From positions 93,090,137 through 93,154,136 of the forward strand of contig CM018692.1 in assembly GCA_009363875.1 (NCBI GenBank): 64,000 nucleotides of DNA, in the 5' to 3' direction. The notes beneath the pieces were generated by a model. That model ran no database searches. It saw only the letters and a list, made by a program, of their open reading frames with translations, and was not told the origin of the DNA. Positions 26,201 through 39,037 of the stretch are shown here, one piece after another. Both the position numbers and the translations under genes were made by a program. This stretch comes from Mikania micrantha. Its lineage: Eukaryota; Streptophyta; Magnoliopsida; Asterales; Asteraceae. The stretch's first letter is position 1. Each line of letters starts with the position of its first letter.

Positions 26201-27789
26201 GGGTACCCTCATCAATTTCGTTTGCAACCATTTTGTACGTCTTTTAATACTCTATCCGTTACTATACATCACATACTACTAATGTTTCAAAAATTCCCGA
26301 GATAATTTCATCCTATTAGTAGCATTTGAAAGAACTACTCCACGACTTTTCTTGGTGCGGACGAAAGCTTCTTTAAATCGCTGTATCTCCGATTTCTTAT
26401 ATTCCAAACCGGATGATCATAAAGTTTGACATATTCAAACAAGATGATGCTATCTCCACAAATGATGAATTATTCTTTAATTATTATTCCAAAAGCTTCG
26501 GAGGAAGTGATAATTGCTGCAAACACTTGAAATAAATTTGAGTAAGACTCTGACACAAACAGTGAGTCAAAATCCTTTGCGTATCTAAAGTTATCGATTC
26601 TAGTTGAAATCTAAACCATCTATCTTTGTTAACTTGTCCCTTGGAATCCCATAATAACCTTAATTCAGGGATTCTTCGTCAACCTCTAGAATTTATCCAT
26701 TAAGCATATATGCATCATCACGATTAAGCTCTCTAAGACAAGATAACATCCTTAGTATGAAGATTTCTCGGCACAAGTATTGCAATAAAATCCTTAGCTT
26801 CTTTTAGTAATACTATCGTCATCTCATTGGAACCTATTCTTAGCTATTTAAGGTTTATAGAATCAATAACTCCATTTGTATTTAGTTAGGACATTAGTTG
26901 GATCCAACATAAAAAGTGGTTGTGCCCTACTCATAATTACACGGTCGATATGATCATAATTTTGTTAGTGTTCTATCTAAACTAAAAGCAGTTACATCTT
27001 AGTCCTTGATAATCTATACGATAGACTTCGTTTACTTGAAATGGTTACTTTCACTCTATTGGTTTTAGAAACCAAGGATATGTTTATCAATAAATAACTA
27101 TGTAGACTAAGATAAGAAATCATAGAGGTAAGGTGTAAAAGAAAGTAACCAAGAATACCAATTGATTTACATTATGTACAATTTTGTGCCAAATGTCATG
27201 TGTAAGTGAGATAATTATATTAATAACACAGATGAACATTTAATGAATAACGAGTATACTTGATTGCTATGTTCATATTGTAGGAAACATTGTATTCAAA
27301 TACATAATCAAGGAACTGTGAACCTTGACACCTATTGGTTACATTCAGTATAAGATGAAACATTATGTTGGGAAACAAGATCAAAATGATCTGGTATTGG
27401 AACTATTGATGCATTGGATGCGTAATGAAACATGTGGGAAAAATAGAATGTAACTTGGTTTCCTATGGAACACTTATAATGCAATTAAACTCTATTTATG
27501 TGAATTTTTATGTATGATAGCCTTATGATCTATTAAACTGCAATACACGTAAGCTAACAATTTTTGTTTGGCTTTACTGCTTATAATAATCAGAATCTGT
27601 GTTAACATCTTATGCAATAATAAGTAAAAGTGTACACTTGTTTAGTTTAGGGGTAGTCCCTTAGGATGGACTAAAACATGGTGATATTTAGAAATGATAA
27701 ACCACTAGATAAGATGCACAAGGAGTACCAACAAATTTTCGAACATGCTAAACCGTAGTAAAAACTAATTTCGAGGACGAAATTCTTTT
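23202..27789 (+). mobile_element. Internal domain of element B, no coding capacity seen
   Basis: I searched all frames for gypsy landmarks (CCHC knuckles, DTGA, YRELNKL, FIDD, HPQTDGQ) and saw none. The longest frame (23562-24005, 147 codons) has hydrophobic composition but no domain. Near 25020-25090 is a GGTGGTGGGCTGGCGGCTG word with CCCTATACATAAAC, resembling the TATA-like module of LTRs A, D and G. Confidence 0.7.
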
Positions 27790-27802
27790 AAGTTGGGGAG
27801 AC
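27790..27802 (+). promoter_or_regulatory. PPT of element B
   Basis: AAGTTGGGGAGAC directly abuts TGTAACAAC of the right LTR, with GAGGACGAAATTC just upstream as in other elements here. Confidence 0.8.
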
Positions 27803-30800
27803 TGTAACAACTGTAAGAAATCCCCACAAACTAAAACCTAGAATTATAAATTGAACACTTAGGCCCAATAAAGTCCAATAAGATAATAAGCCCCAAATAA
27901 AAGGTTAAGGCCCAAAAAGGCCCATTAAGAATTCTATACATAAATCGAAGTTCAAATATTGGATCTTGAATAAGAATCAAGTTAATAAATCAAGTCTGAT
28001 AAGTTTTAAACTTAAACTTCTAATACTTCGATAAATTCATTCGATAAATTTATTTTAATGATTCCTCAATGATCATAAGATCAAATTAAAGGACGAGATT
28101 TATTAGAGCTAAATATAACACAATTTTCTTAATGCTAACGGAAGGATTATTTAAAAACATGCATATATCGTAATTATCGGTTAAAACGTGACTGCCAAAC
28201 GAAAAAGATACAATGATAACAAAATAATATTAGCAGAATCACAAAAATCTAAATATCAAGTCTGACCGAATAGATTTAACCGGAACGGTGTAACGTAAAC
28301 CGATAAAGCACATTTAACGTGTTTAGTGTCACGTACTAGTCGCTTAAACGTAATGAGATCAGAACCGAAGCAAGGTATTTGTAAATGATTAAATATGAAT
28401 AATGGTAATATTAAAAATGATAGAATCTTATTCGGAACGCGAAACATTAAGATTAGTCAAAAATGTCGTATACGCAATATTAACGTATTGCAACATAATT
28501 AATTTTGAGAAATTAATTAACAAATGTTCTAATAATATTTCGAAAATTTTTACTTATAATTAAGAAGTCTTAGGTCAGGAATAATAAACAGATTCGAAAA
28601 ACGAGCGCAAGACGGGTCGATACGCGTTTAGGCTACTTTGTAAACCCTAGAATTACCCTAAGTATAAAAAGGGATTAAACCCTTGTTCCCTCTCATTGTA
28701 TCAGCCGCACACACACATTATGTGTGTGTGCTTCCAGCCGTTCGAACAAAACCAAGAAAGAAAGAGAGAAAGAGTGACCGGCGGAGGCAGCCACCCCACG
28801 GCGGCCCTACGGCGGCGCACGGTGGAGTCACGGCGGCGGGACAAGATGGCTACATCTCCGAACCTCTCTTAACCAGCTCTACAATATTTTCTTCTTTTGC
28901 TTCGCACAATATCGAACTCAGAGCGGCTAAAATGGGGTGCGAAGTGGACGACGGCTAGGCCTTTCACCCAAACAAATGGTGGTTACAGGCTGAGTTCGGG
29001 ATTCGAGCAAGTCGCGGAGGTGTTATGAGGCGGAGCTTGGACCAGAAACACCGTATGCAGCGGCGGTGGGGGCTCCGGAAGAAGCTTAGAAAGGCGGTGA
29101 TGGTAGTCTTCGGCGGTCTCTCACTTCAAATGAAAACCGAAGGTAAGAACATGCACGACAGGCTTCGATCTATGAATGCATGTCGATTCTTAGAGATTCT
29201 TGTGTTCTGATGAATGTTTAGATGATGGTTCACGGTGGTCTCAGCCCACTAGCGGGGCTGCAACAACGATGGTGGCGGCTGCTAGGGTTAGAAGTGAGGA
29301 TATCAACCAAAAATCAGGTAAGAAATGTCACTAGGGGACTCGATCCATACATGCATGCCCGATTTTAGGGATTTTTATGGCTTTAACGACTGTTTTGATG
29401 GTACTATGAGGTTGTGATGGTGATGAGCAGGTGACTGGTGGCGGTGTAACAACCACCAGGTGAAGCAGCGGTGGCCAAAAGAAGAGATGAAGGAAATTAG
29501 GGTTTTTGAAGAAGGCTTGAACCCTGGTCAACGAAAGTCAACAGGAAATACGGCTGGTCAAACCCGGACCGTCATGGTCAACAGCAAAAACCGACTACTC
29601 GATTTTATTCGTTATTTAAAAACGATTTTAGAAACATATTCGAGTTATGAAACATACGATCGGTTAAATAAATTAGATTGTACGCGCGAGATGAACGAGT
29701 GGAAAGGTAAACACGCGCGCCATTATATTTTAATGAATGGTTAATATGTTTAAACAAATAAATTAAGGTGGTTGAGCATTTGGGCTAAAATAGGATAAAA
29801 TGTGGTTCATAATAATTAGATAATAATAAAAATGTTTATAAAACCATAAAACGTGTGTGAGTTATATTATACATTCGGAGTGACATTTGTGAATAATAAT
29901 AGTCATGAAACCCAAAATACTAATATATAAGTTGGAATTTAAAACATAGCAACTTGTTCAATGTGTTAATATCAATACCTACATAATATGTATAAATGGT
30001 AATAAACGTTTAAATTAGTTTTAACAGGTCTTGATATGTAATATAGAACTTGTTGCATTGTGTATAAAATAACTTAGAAACTTAAATTATAAGACATTTT
30101 ATAAATGGAGAACTCAAAGTATGGGCATGATTCATATATTATTTATGTAGGTGTTAAATCATTAAATGTATATATATACATCTATAGGTTAATATATACA
30201 ATAAATAATTTATGTATAATCGTATGTTTACGAGTATGTTTAAATCCAATATGTTAACAACTGATTTTATACAAGATAACAATCTCATATTAAGTCTCTA
30301 AATGATTACTAATTTGTTAGTTTTTATATTAAGGCTAATTACTTTTAAAAATTATTATTATTATTGCTATCAACGCCAACATTTTCATTTTTATTCTTTT
30401 AACAATATTAAAGGTCTTGCTAAATATTATCTAACACTTTAAACATATGCAAATCATAATCATTTAGGTTATTTAAATTATTGTTTATAAATAGTTACAC
30501 TTAGCTTAAAAACATTAATATTAACCTAACGTATGATATTACCTTAGTTATCTATTTTATGATTAACATTTTGAACTAAAAACGTTGTTAGTGAAATTAG
30601 TATGATTATGTTTATTGCTGTTAATGTTGTTAATATTATCTTTGATAAAAGTTTCTCTAGGAATGTATAATTTGATTGATACATAGAAATTAAATTATAA
30701 ATATGTTTAAACATTCTATTATTCTATAATTATAACAATTATAATAGTTAGTATATTCAATGACTACAACATGTATAATATTTTTGATACTAATGATTTA

Positions 30801-32065
30801 TTTGCAACTATCTTGTTACATATGAAATCCTTATTAGTTATCTCTAATACTAATAAGTTAGGTGAATACATTATAATAATTATATGATTGTCTTGTAATA
30901 CCTTATGCATTACATCAGCTTATATTTAGAAGATCATAAACATACTAGTCACATAAGTAGCATACTAGTAGTTATACTAAACATCAAATAATACCAACAT
31001 TTGCTCATACATTTATACGTACAATATAAGGTAAGGATTTGTTATGTATAGTAATATAATGAAACTTTAAACTAGCGAAATTTAAACACATTAACCCAAA
31101 GAGCTCAACCACATTAAACAACCATAAAGTATGAAATCTACAACTTATACATATATACATAAATTGATACAAATAGGAGCTTGTGATGATGATAACTCTG
31201 GGAACGTAGCAAGGCATACATAGTGGCAATGATATAATTGTATAGGAACAAAATGAAGGCATTTAGCAACCAGGTGAGTTCATGTGATCCCTTTTCTTTT
31301 ACTGTTTTGGGATACTGAAAGCATGCTCCAAAAACCGTTTATAAATTTATATTTATGTGATAATGAACGTCCGTTTCAAATATAATTGCTTCCCCTAGAC
31401 ATTAAACATAATTTACAGCCATTAACTCCGGAGGAGAGCCGGTGGGTATATGGGTAGTACTACTTGGGGAATCCCCCACGCACAGTGGCCCGAAAGGGTG
31501 GCCTTATAAAAATAGGGTTGAAACCCCACTGAGGTTAATGTCAACCGTTGTGGCATATATTCGCTTTGACACATTTACACCGAGGGCAGGAACGGGTCTC
31601 GGAATGGGAAGTAGATTAAAATGTCATGATACGGGCTAGCATTATAAGAGGCAAACGCTCGGCATGGCACAGGGTTGGTTGTATTGTTTTTGAATTATCA
31701 CATGCTATTTATTATTGTGTCTGTAAACTAAAACTCATGAGCTCACCAACTTTATAGTTGACGCATTTTAGCATGTCTTTCAGGTAATTAGAAACAGGTA
31801 TGGCTCGGATACTTGGTTGCTAGAACAGGAATACTGGATGTAAAACAGAAGAACTTGGCTAAAGATTAATATAGTGTGCTGATGCCTGGATGGACCCAAT
31901 ATCTCTAGAGAATCTCCCATTAGTTAAATCACATTTTAGATTTGTTGTAAACAAATTAGATACTTAGTCTAAACCTTTGGTTAAATTGTAATATATTCAT
32001 TTTGTCTTCCGCTACTTTGTGTTTTGAATCAATCGTTAGTCAAGCCCCCTGGTTGGGTTGTGACA
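27803..32065 (+). mobile_element. Right LTR of element B (4263 bp)
   Basis: Copy of 18924-23185 at an offset of 8879-8880. Differences seen: one extra T in a T-run near 28548, A to C near 30619, G to A near 30800 and C to T near 31243 (relative to the left copy). It ends TTGTGACA and is followed by CTTGTTGTT, not by a PBS. Confidence 0.93.
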
Positions 32066-32621
32066 CTTGTTGTTCCATATAGTCACCATGTTGTCACTAA
32101 GATGTAGTAAGAACTAGTCTTACTACACTTAGTCGACTCAGGTGGTGGATGATACTTGTTTCATGTTATCTAGTAATTTGCATCGAGTTGTAAGTTAAGT
32201 GTTATAGAACTAGTCATATTACACTTAACTAACTTTGATTTTGAATGATATTATGAAGATAAGTTATCTTCCTATCATTCTTGTATGTTGTTGTTGTCAT
32301 CATGTTCACCTGTGTAAATCTCATTGTCTGTTCTTGTAAGAATAATTAAGTGTTGTAAGATGTAATCTTACAACTATGTTATTCTATTGTGTTGATGAGT
32401 TATGAAGTTTTATTATCATATTCATCTTATTTGTTCCTGTCATATCATGATCATACAAGCATGCATACAATGATAAATGATAATAAATCAAGCAATATTA
32501 TCTAAATCAAAGTATAAGCAATATGTTAACTAAAACCTTTAAATAAATAAAAGTTAAGCATGTTTCTCAGCCCCGAGAGTTTAAAATCAGTTAAGATTAG
32601 AAAAGGGGCATATGAACTCAC

Positions 32622-32700
32622 CTTGTAATTGATGCGGTTGACTTAGCTTAAACAAGAAATGCACGCGCTCTTTGTAGGATATATTGTTGTATTCACGATC
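32622..32700 (-). other. Predicted internal LTR exon of C
   Basis: On the minus strand, AATACAG|GATCG begins a 79 nt block containing GAGCGCGTGCAT and ending in donor-like ACAAG|GTGAGTTC. It matches the size and core of the blocks in D, G, A and I. Confidence 0.45.
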
Positions 32701-33289
32701 CTGTATTGATTTCATATTGTTTGTAACTTGTAAGTATGTGTTGTAACGACTCGTGTGTGTGTAGGTGTTAGCCCTAAGTTGGCTAACCCACGTAAGTCTC
32801 GGTCATTCTTCAGCCCTGGTTCTATTGTCATAGATCATTAGTATTACGTGTCTTAGTGTTGTGTGTTTAACTTTAACCCATTCTTGAACTCTTAACACTT
32901 GTGCTAATTAATGGTTTTGGTATGCGATTTAGTAATCAACCCAAAAATAACTTAGATTTATGATTTCAATCCCATTCAATTCCACCATCTTTGTAGTAAA
33001 TTATTAAGATTCACATGCATGTTACCCATTAATATTTCTTTCAAGTGTTTATTCTCATCCTTAGTCTTGTGGGCCGAATGATATGGGTATGGGCCAAACT
33101 AAGTGATCATGGCCCAATCGTTTGTCCTTGGGCCGAAACCAAATCAGATGGGCCAAATAAGTTTATTGGGCTAGGTTAATCAACATGGATTGGGCCAACT
33201 AGAGCTGATCAGTGAGCGTGGGCCACCTATATTGGGCCGGATAAGTCTATTGGTTCGATCAAAGTGGACTTGATCCACAAATGTTGCAT

Positions 33290-33760
33290 CCCACTACAGC
33301 TTTGGTCAGCGAACCTTTCTGCCACTCCCACAGGTAAGTGTATACAAGTCAAGGGTTCGTGATTAATACCTTCGGCCAGGCAAGGTTCGTTCCCCCCCCA
33401 GGTGGTTCGGCTATGGTCTGTGTTCGCAGACTAGGTACAGGTTCGGCCAAATATAGGTTCGGTGAAGAGGGTTCGTCCATGACTCAGGTTCGGTGCTGGT
33501 ATGTAGGTTCGGCCAAAGGTGGTTCGTGGCAGTAAGGTTCGTAAGCATGGGAGAAGGTTCGTCTGGTCATGCAGGTTCGTCTACTCCCTCGTGGGTTCGG
33601 CTGATCTCAATGCTATCCTAGGTTCGTGTCTTCCCTCATGCATAAGGTTCGGCCAAGGTGGTCGCAGGTTCGCTATATGCATGAAGGGTTCATGGATGAT
33701 AGATTCGTGAATGTGGACGGTCCGGCTGGTAACAGGTTCGCCCACTGTATCCCTCTCACG
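33290..33760 (-). repeat. GGTTCGGC/GGTTCGTG motif array in LTR C
   Basis: The minus-strand equivalent of the CGAACC arrays in I and H: GGTTCG recurs roughly every 15-25 bp for over 400 bp. It lies between the leader donor-like site (33954) and the exon-like block (32700). Confidence 0.8.
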
Positions 33761-34934
33761 ACCTTGGTTCATCATCCTCATGAAATCCCCATGCTGTAAC
33801 GGCTGTTCCCATGGTTAGTGCTATACGGTGGAAGGTCCTCACAGATGCGGGGCTCAAAGGTTTGGGCCTAGGACCGGATTTTAAGGTGGTGAGTCGAACT
33901 AAGGTTGAGAAAACCCTATTTTCATGGTATTCAAGCTTCCATACCTCGTTTTTGGCTGGACAAAACTTCAGATCGATTGTACTTCCTTGTAGAGGATGAT
34001 TGTAGCCTCGTGTAGACACCAAGAACACTTGATTTCGCGAAGAAACGACCAAGTTATGATGCTTTGAAGGTGATTTTCTAGAGAGAGAGAGGAGGTTCGT
34101 GGATGGTGTTTTAGAGAGAGGAAAAGATGAGAGAAATGAGGTGAAATGCCTCATTTAGCCTTTAAATACACTGAGGTTATTCGAGTTCATTTTCGTTGTG
34201 TTTCCGGAACGTAACGCGCGTATAATACGTATTTAAATAAAAGAGTTGTATTTTTAATATTTTAATGGTTGTGATTCCCAATAAATGTTTATTATTTAAT
34301 TTCTTTATTTTATTATCGTTCGAAGCGTTTTTCGTTTTTCGTTTCGTTAGAACGCGTCACCTTCGTGCGTATTCGTTCGAATCGTCACCCGAACGAACAC
34401 GACGATGGTTTCGCTTTCTGATGCTTGTTTTCTACTTTCCAGTCATCATTTCAAAATGTTAAACTCACATATATGTTTGTGTGAATCGTAACCCACGCAA
34501 ACACACTGTCAGTTTGTATTCTGAAACAACACTGCAATTATGTTTTGAATTGTATTTCCTCACTGACGGACTCAACTAAACATCCTGTTTTCACATTGTC
34601 TTCGTACTAATTTATCGGCCATTTGATTCTAGTCATCTATGGATATCAGATCGCAACCAACATGTTCTTGTTGTTTACCTCTACACGGTTGTTTTTCTTG
34701 ATTCGTTGTATTAATTGTACTTAGGTTTTATACAACTATTGTTTATCGTGAGTTGTTGTACTTACGGTATTTAAGTTTTCACATAAATACGTTGTATTTT
34801 GAATTCTGTTATCACAAACACTGTTCATAAAATTGTATTTACACATAGTAAATAGTGAAAGTACACGTACCATACGGACTTGCTAGACGATCAGGTACTG
34901 TATTTCACACATATACACAAGTCCATATAATCAA

Positions 34935-35275
34935 TCGATTAAAGGTTCAGCTTGTGCGAATGTAAGGTTGGCCGAATGTATTGGCAACATGCGAAAGAAC
35001 CAAGCTTGGCCGAATAGGGTTCATGCGAGAGGAGGTCTTGGCCGAAAGAGATAGCACAAGCGAATGGGGGGTTGGCCCACCGAAAGTGACATGGGCCGAA
35101 GGAGCTTTGGCCAAAAGGGGTTGCTTGCGTATGAGGCTATGGCCGAATGGGGGGTAGGTCCGAAAGAGAGCACCTGACCGAAAGTGAAGACCAACCGAAT
35201 GAGCCAGTCGGCCATGCCATTCGGCCGGCCTGTGCAGGAGCCATTCGGCTGTTCGACTAGCTGGGGGCAGCCCCC
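34935..35275 (-). repeat. GGCCGAATG motif array in the 3' LTR of A (also 43615-43925)
   Basis: GGCCGAA, GCGAATG and CCGAAAG words recur on the plus strand at irregular spacing. The paired array in the 5' LTR differs by point changes only, so the array is stable within A while differing in core word from C, H, I and D. Confidence 0.7.
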
Positions 35276-36096
35276 TACTTTCAAACCTCATGACCACAAC
35301 ATGAGGTGTAGCAAGTCCCTAACCCATTCTCAAGCATCTTAGTGTAGTTTCCCTAAGGTTTAGAAAGCTTCTAGCCGGTTTCAATGGGGTTCGAACATAG
35401 GGGTTTGGAAAACCCTAAAACCGAAGCATACAACTCATCTTTACCTCGATTTGATTGGTTCCAAGCCCAGATCGTTTGTACTTTCGCGATCTGCAGGTTA
35501 TTGTGGTCATTTTGACACCAAGAGGGCTTGATTTGGTTTGAGAAATGAAGGATTTGGAGCTTTGAAATCCTGAGAGAGAAAGTAGATAAAGAGTGACGGG
35601 AGAGAGGTTGGCTAGTTGGGGAAGAAATGAGGAAATAAATGCCTCATTAGAGGCTTTCAAAATACCTGTGTGTTCAGTCTCACTTGGTTTCGCGTAGAGG
35701 CGTCGATTTCCTTTCGTTTTCGTAACGAAACATCGCGGTTTTAAAGGATGTTAAACTTTCAGATATATTCGTACAGATTGTCACCTATACGAATAGTCCG
35801 TCCATTTAGCATTCACGTAATTGCATCCATTGTTGTTTTGTTCTGTACATCCTCACATACGTTTACACGTAATAGTCTCCTAACTAACAATCACATGATG
35901 GTTATGTGTCGTCAGATAAATATCTGACTGTGGAACCATAGTTCTGAGTTACATTTCTGCAATGAATTTGAAATTGTTCTGAGATAAAATGAAATGATAA
36001 TGATATACATGTATTACGTATAGTTTGTACCTTAATTACTGTCCATGTTATTGTGTAGATCACTGCTCTGGTTGCATTTCCGACATTGATGTTACT

Positions 36097-36125
36097 GTCT
36101 CCCTTTGTTAGAGAAATTTCGTCCC
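36097..36125 (-). promoter_or_regulatory. PPT region of element A
   Basis: Minus strand CGGGACGAAATTTCTC, then AACAAAGGGAGAC, next to the 3' LTR start, about 30 bases after the pol stop (36155-36157). Confidence 0.75.
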
Positions 36126-36154
36126 GAAATTTAAGAATCGTTATCAGGTACGGC

Positions 36155-37366
36155 TTACTCTGCAAACAAATGGGGATACTTGGACTCCATGTGATCTTCG
36201 CCTTCCCAAGTAAACTCGGGTCCGTGCTTTGAATCCCATCAAACCTTGACAATTGAAATATGGCTTCGCCTTAGTTGTTTAACATTGCGATCCATAATCT
36301 CTAAAGGTTCTTCGATGAAATGTAATTGTTCATCTACTTGAATTTCTTTGATTGGTATGACAAGTGATTCGTCAGCAAGGCATTTCTTTAAGTTTGAGAC
36401 GTGAAACACATCATGCACACCACTGAGTTCATCAGGTAATCTCAGTCTATACGCCACCAGACCAATACGTTCAATGATCTCGAACGGTCCTACGTATCGT
36501 GGTGCTAACTTGCCTTTCTTTCCAAAACAAACTACACCCTTCCAAGGGGATACCTTTAACATGACACGGTCTCCCACTTGGAATTCCAACGGCTTGCGCC
36601 GTTTATCGGCGTAGCTCTTTTGTCTGCTTCTAGTTGCTTGTAACCGTTGTTGAATCTGAGCAATCTTATCAGTAGTTTCCTGAATAAGCTCTAGCCCAGT
36701 TATACGGTTATCTCCTACTTCAGTCCAACAGATCGGTGACCGACATTTTCGATCATACAGAGCCTCAAATGGTGCGCATCCGATGCTACTATGGTAACTA
36801 TTGTTGTAGGAGAATTCGATCAGTGGCAAATGAGAGTCCCAATTTCCACCGAAATCCAAAACACAGGTTCTCAACATGTCCTCTAGGGTCTGTATCGTAC
36901 GTTCACTTTGACCGTCCGTTTGTGGATGGTAAGCGGTACTCATATTTATGTGCGTCCCTAGAGATTTCTATAAATACTGCCAGAACCTTGATGTGAATCT
37001 GCTGTCTCGATCTGAAATGATAGACAATGGTACGTCGTGACATACCATTATCTCGTTGATGTATAGTCTCGCTAGTTTATCCATCGTGAAGGTCTCACGC
37101 ATTGGCAAGAAGTGAGCAGATTTGGTTAATCGATCGATGATAACCCAAATTGTATCGTGACCACTAGAAGTGCGGGGTAGCTTGGTAATGAAATCCATAG
37201 CTATTTGTTCCCACTTCCAGAGCGGAATTTCAGGCTGATCCAGTAACCCTGGCGGCTTACGGTGTTCCGTCTTTACTTTTGCACATTTAAGGCATCGACC
37301 GACGTACTCGGCTATGTCTTTCTTCATTCCCGGCCACCAATAAAATCCACGTAAGTTTTGGTACAT
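36155..37366 (-). pseudogene. pol: Integrase domain of element A, with stops
   Basis: Minus strand. Reads YWWPGMKKDIAEYV and the second Cys pair CLKCAKVK of the HHCC finger, the first Asp in AMDFITKLPRTSSG, the second in SDRDSRFTSRFWQ, then STAYHPQTDGQSE with the catalytic Glu. FSYNNSYHSS, the GPF motif (PRYVGPFEIIERIG) and a final TWEGEDHMESKYPHLF of chromovirus type follow. Stops at 37388-37390, 36968-36970 and 36239-36241 break the frame, which otherwise holds to 36155. Would insert the cDNA into chromosomes if intact; here dead. Confidence 0.93.
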
Positions 37367-37387
37367 TTTATCGGCTCCCGGATGTAC

Positions 37388-39016
37388 CTAATACTTGGTC
37401 TTGTGCGCTTCCTCAATGAGTTGTCTCAGTTCCTCTACCGCCGGAATCCATATACGATCCTGGTAGTAGATAACTCCATCATGCTTTGTTTCAAATTTTC
37501 TTTCTGCTCCATAGTCTAGTTCTTTCTTCAGATTTCCTCGTTCAACTGACTCTTGTTGTACCTGAATAATCTTGTCGCGTAGACTTGTCTGCACAGTCAT
37601 CCCCATTGCTCTGACGCGCAAGGGTTTGACCCGTTCCTTCCGGCTCAAGGCATCAGCCACTACGTTCGCCTTACCCGGATGGTACTTAATCACATAGTCG
37701 TAATAGTTCAGAAGCTCAACCCAACGTCGTTGCCTCATGTTGAGTTCCTTCTGATCGAAAATATGTTGTAGACTCTTGTGATCAGTAAATATGGTACACT
37801 TAGTGCCATACCAATAATGTCTCCAGATCTTCAACGTGAATACCACTGCTCCCAGTTCTAGATCATGAGTAGTGTAGTTCTACTCATGAATCTTTAACTG
37901 TCTCGATGCATACGCTATAACTTTGTCTCATTGCCTTAATACACAACCGAGTCCCTGATGGGAGGCATCACAGTATACTGCAAAGTCATCACAGTATTCT
38001 GGGAGAGATAAGATTGGAGCATCACACAACTTCTGCTTCAACGTCTGGAAGCCATCTTCTTGTTTCTGCTCCCAAACAAACGGCTCGCTTTTCTGAGTTA
38101 ACTTAGTGAGAGGCAAGGCTATCTTAGAAAAGTTTGAGATAAACCTCTTATAACAACATGCCAATCCCAGAAAAGACCATATCTCCGTCGGTGTCTTCGG
38201 AGAATCCCAGTTCTTTATTGCTTCAATCTTGGCAGGGTCTACATGTATTCCTTCACTGTTGACTACATGACCCAAAAACTGAACTTCTCTTAGCCAAAAT
38301 TCACACTTAGAGAATTTAGCATAGAGTTGCTCTTTCTTCAACAGCTCCAATATTTTCCTGACATGTTGCTCATGCTCTGCTTTGCTCTTGGAATAAATCA
38401 GTATGTCATCAATGAAGACAATGACAAACTGATCCAGATACGGCTTGCACACTCGGTTCATAAAGTCCATGAAAACCGTCGGTGCATTCGTCAATCCGAA
38501 AGGCATCACCATAAACTCGTAATGCCCATACCTGGTTCGGAACGCCGTCTTCTGTATGTCTTCGTCTTGAACTCTGAGTTGATGATATCCAGACCGCAAA
38601 TCAATCTTCAAGAAGTACTAAGCTCCTTGTAGTTGGTCAAACAAATCATCAATCCTCGACAATGGATACCGATTCATGATGGTTAACTTGTTCAGCTCTC
38701 TGTAGTCTATACACATCCGAAAGGATCCATCCTTCTTTTTCACGAACAAAACCGGAGCACCCCATGGTGAGTAGCTCGGTCTGATGAAACCTTTATCAAG
38801 TAGCTCTTGTAGTTGATTTGACAATTCCTGCATCTCTGAGGGTGCTAACCTGTAAGGAGATTTAGCAACAGGAGTTGCTCCAGTAACTAAGTCAATACGG
38901 AACTCTACCGGTTGTGCGGGTGGGAAACCCGGTAGGTCTTCAGGAAACACTTCTGGATACTCTTTTACTATGGCCACGTCTTGGATCTTGATCTTGTCTT
39001 TCTCTTCCTCCACCAC
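37388..39016 (-). pseudogene. pol: Reverse transcriptase-RNase H of element A, with stops
   Basis: Minus strand. RT is recognised by CIDYRELNKLT, RIDDLFDQLQG, DLRSGYHQLRV, MPFGLTNAPTVF and the catalytic FIDDILIYSK. RNase H is recognised by VYCDASHQGLGCVL, TDHKSLQHIFDQ and ADALSRKER. In-frame stops: TAG at 38618-38620 in RT before the palm motif, TGA at 37928-37930 in RNase H, and TAG near 37877. All parts are in one frame, so decay is by substitution. Neighbours are protease upstream and integrase downstream, the gypsy order. Confidence 0.95.
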
Positions 39017-39037
39017 ATGAGCCAGGAAAGCTACACA

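Larger units (their letters stand above)
18924..32065 (+). mobile_element. Element B: young non-autonomous (LARD-like) LTR retrotransposon, 13.1 kb
   Basis: LTRs 18924-23185 and 27803-32065, PBS 23189-23201 and PPT about 27790-27802 surround a 4617 bp internal domain without any gag or pol homology that I can read. The LTR pair shows only about three substitutions and one 1 bp indel, against several percent in A and K, so it inserted recently. Priming and promoter signals look intact; proteins must come from another element. A simple 5 bp duplication cannot be assigned: the right flank is CTTGT (32066-32070) and a CTTGT occurs at 17786-17790, before the duplicated internal piece, which is suggestive only. 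Confidence 0.9.
17318..34909 (-). mobile_element. Solo LTR C with TSD CATAT, interrupted by element B
   Basis: It starts TGTCACACCCCGAGC and ends TACTGTATTTCACA. CATAT flanks it at 17313-17317 and 34910-34914; the uninterrupted 5' LTR of A has one CATAT there. C sequence is 17318 to about 17873 and 32066-34909 (about 3.4 kb). On the minus strand: dyad at 34503-34474, TATA-like TGTATTTAAAGG near 34172-34161, leader ending at donor-like GAG|GTATGG (33954), GGTTCGGC motif array, exon-like block 32700-32622, donor at 32621, acceptor 17684-17682 and TTCCGC 17366-17361. Confidence 0.9.
12596..36096 (-). mobile_element. 3' LTR of element A, interrupted twice
   Basis: Three pieces, 12596-13779, 15813-17317 and 34915-36096, align in order with the intact 5' LTR. 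The first gap is solo LTR G with ATTTT duplicated, the second solo LTR C with CATAT duplicated. The donor-like site of the exon block is lost near 16355, where the 5' LTR keeps GTGAGTTC; the acceptor of the same block is at 16409-16411. The dyad element with TATTCGTA/TACGAATA arms is intact at 35766-35795. Confidence 0.92.

Noticed and set aside
18924..32065. 8.88 kb direct duplication with identical frames repeated
   Set aside because: The repeated units are bounded by TG...CA with a PBS after the first and a PPT before the second, so they are the LTR pair of B, not a segmental gene duplication.
33756..34154. 132-codon minus-strand frame in LTR C (and 116-codon frame at 34947-35297 in A)
   Set aside because: Lies in the leader and motif array, has no counterpart frame in the sister LTRs, and no domain.
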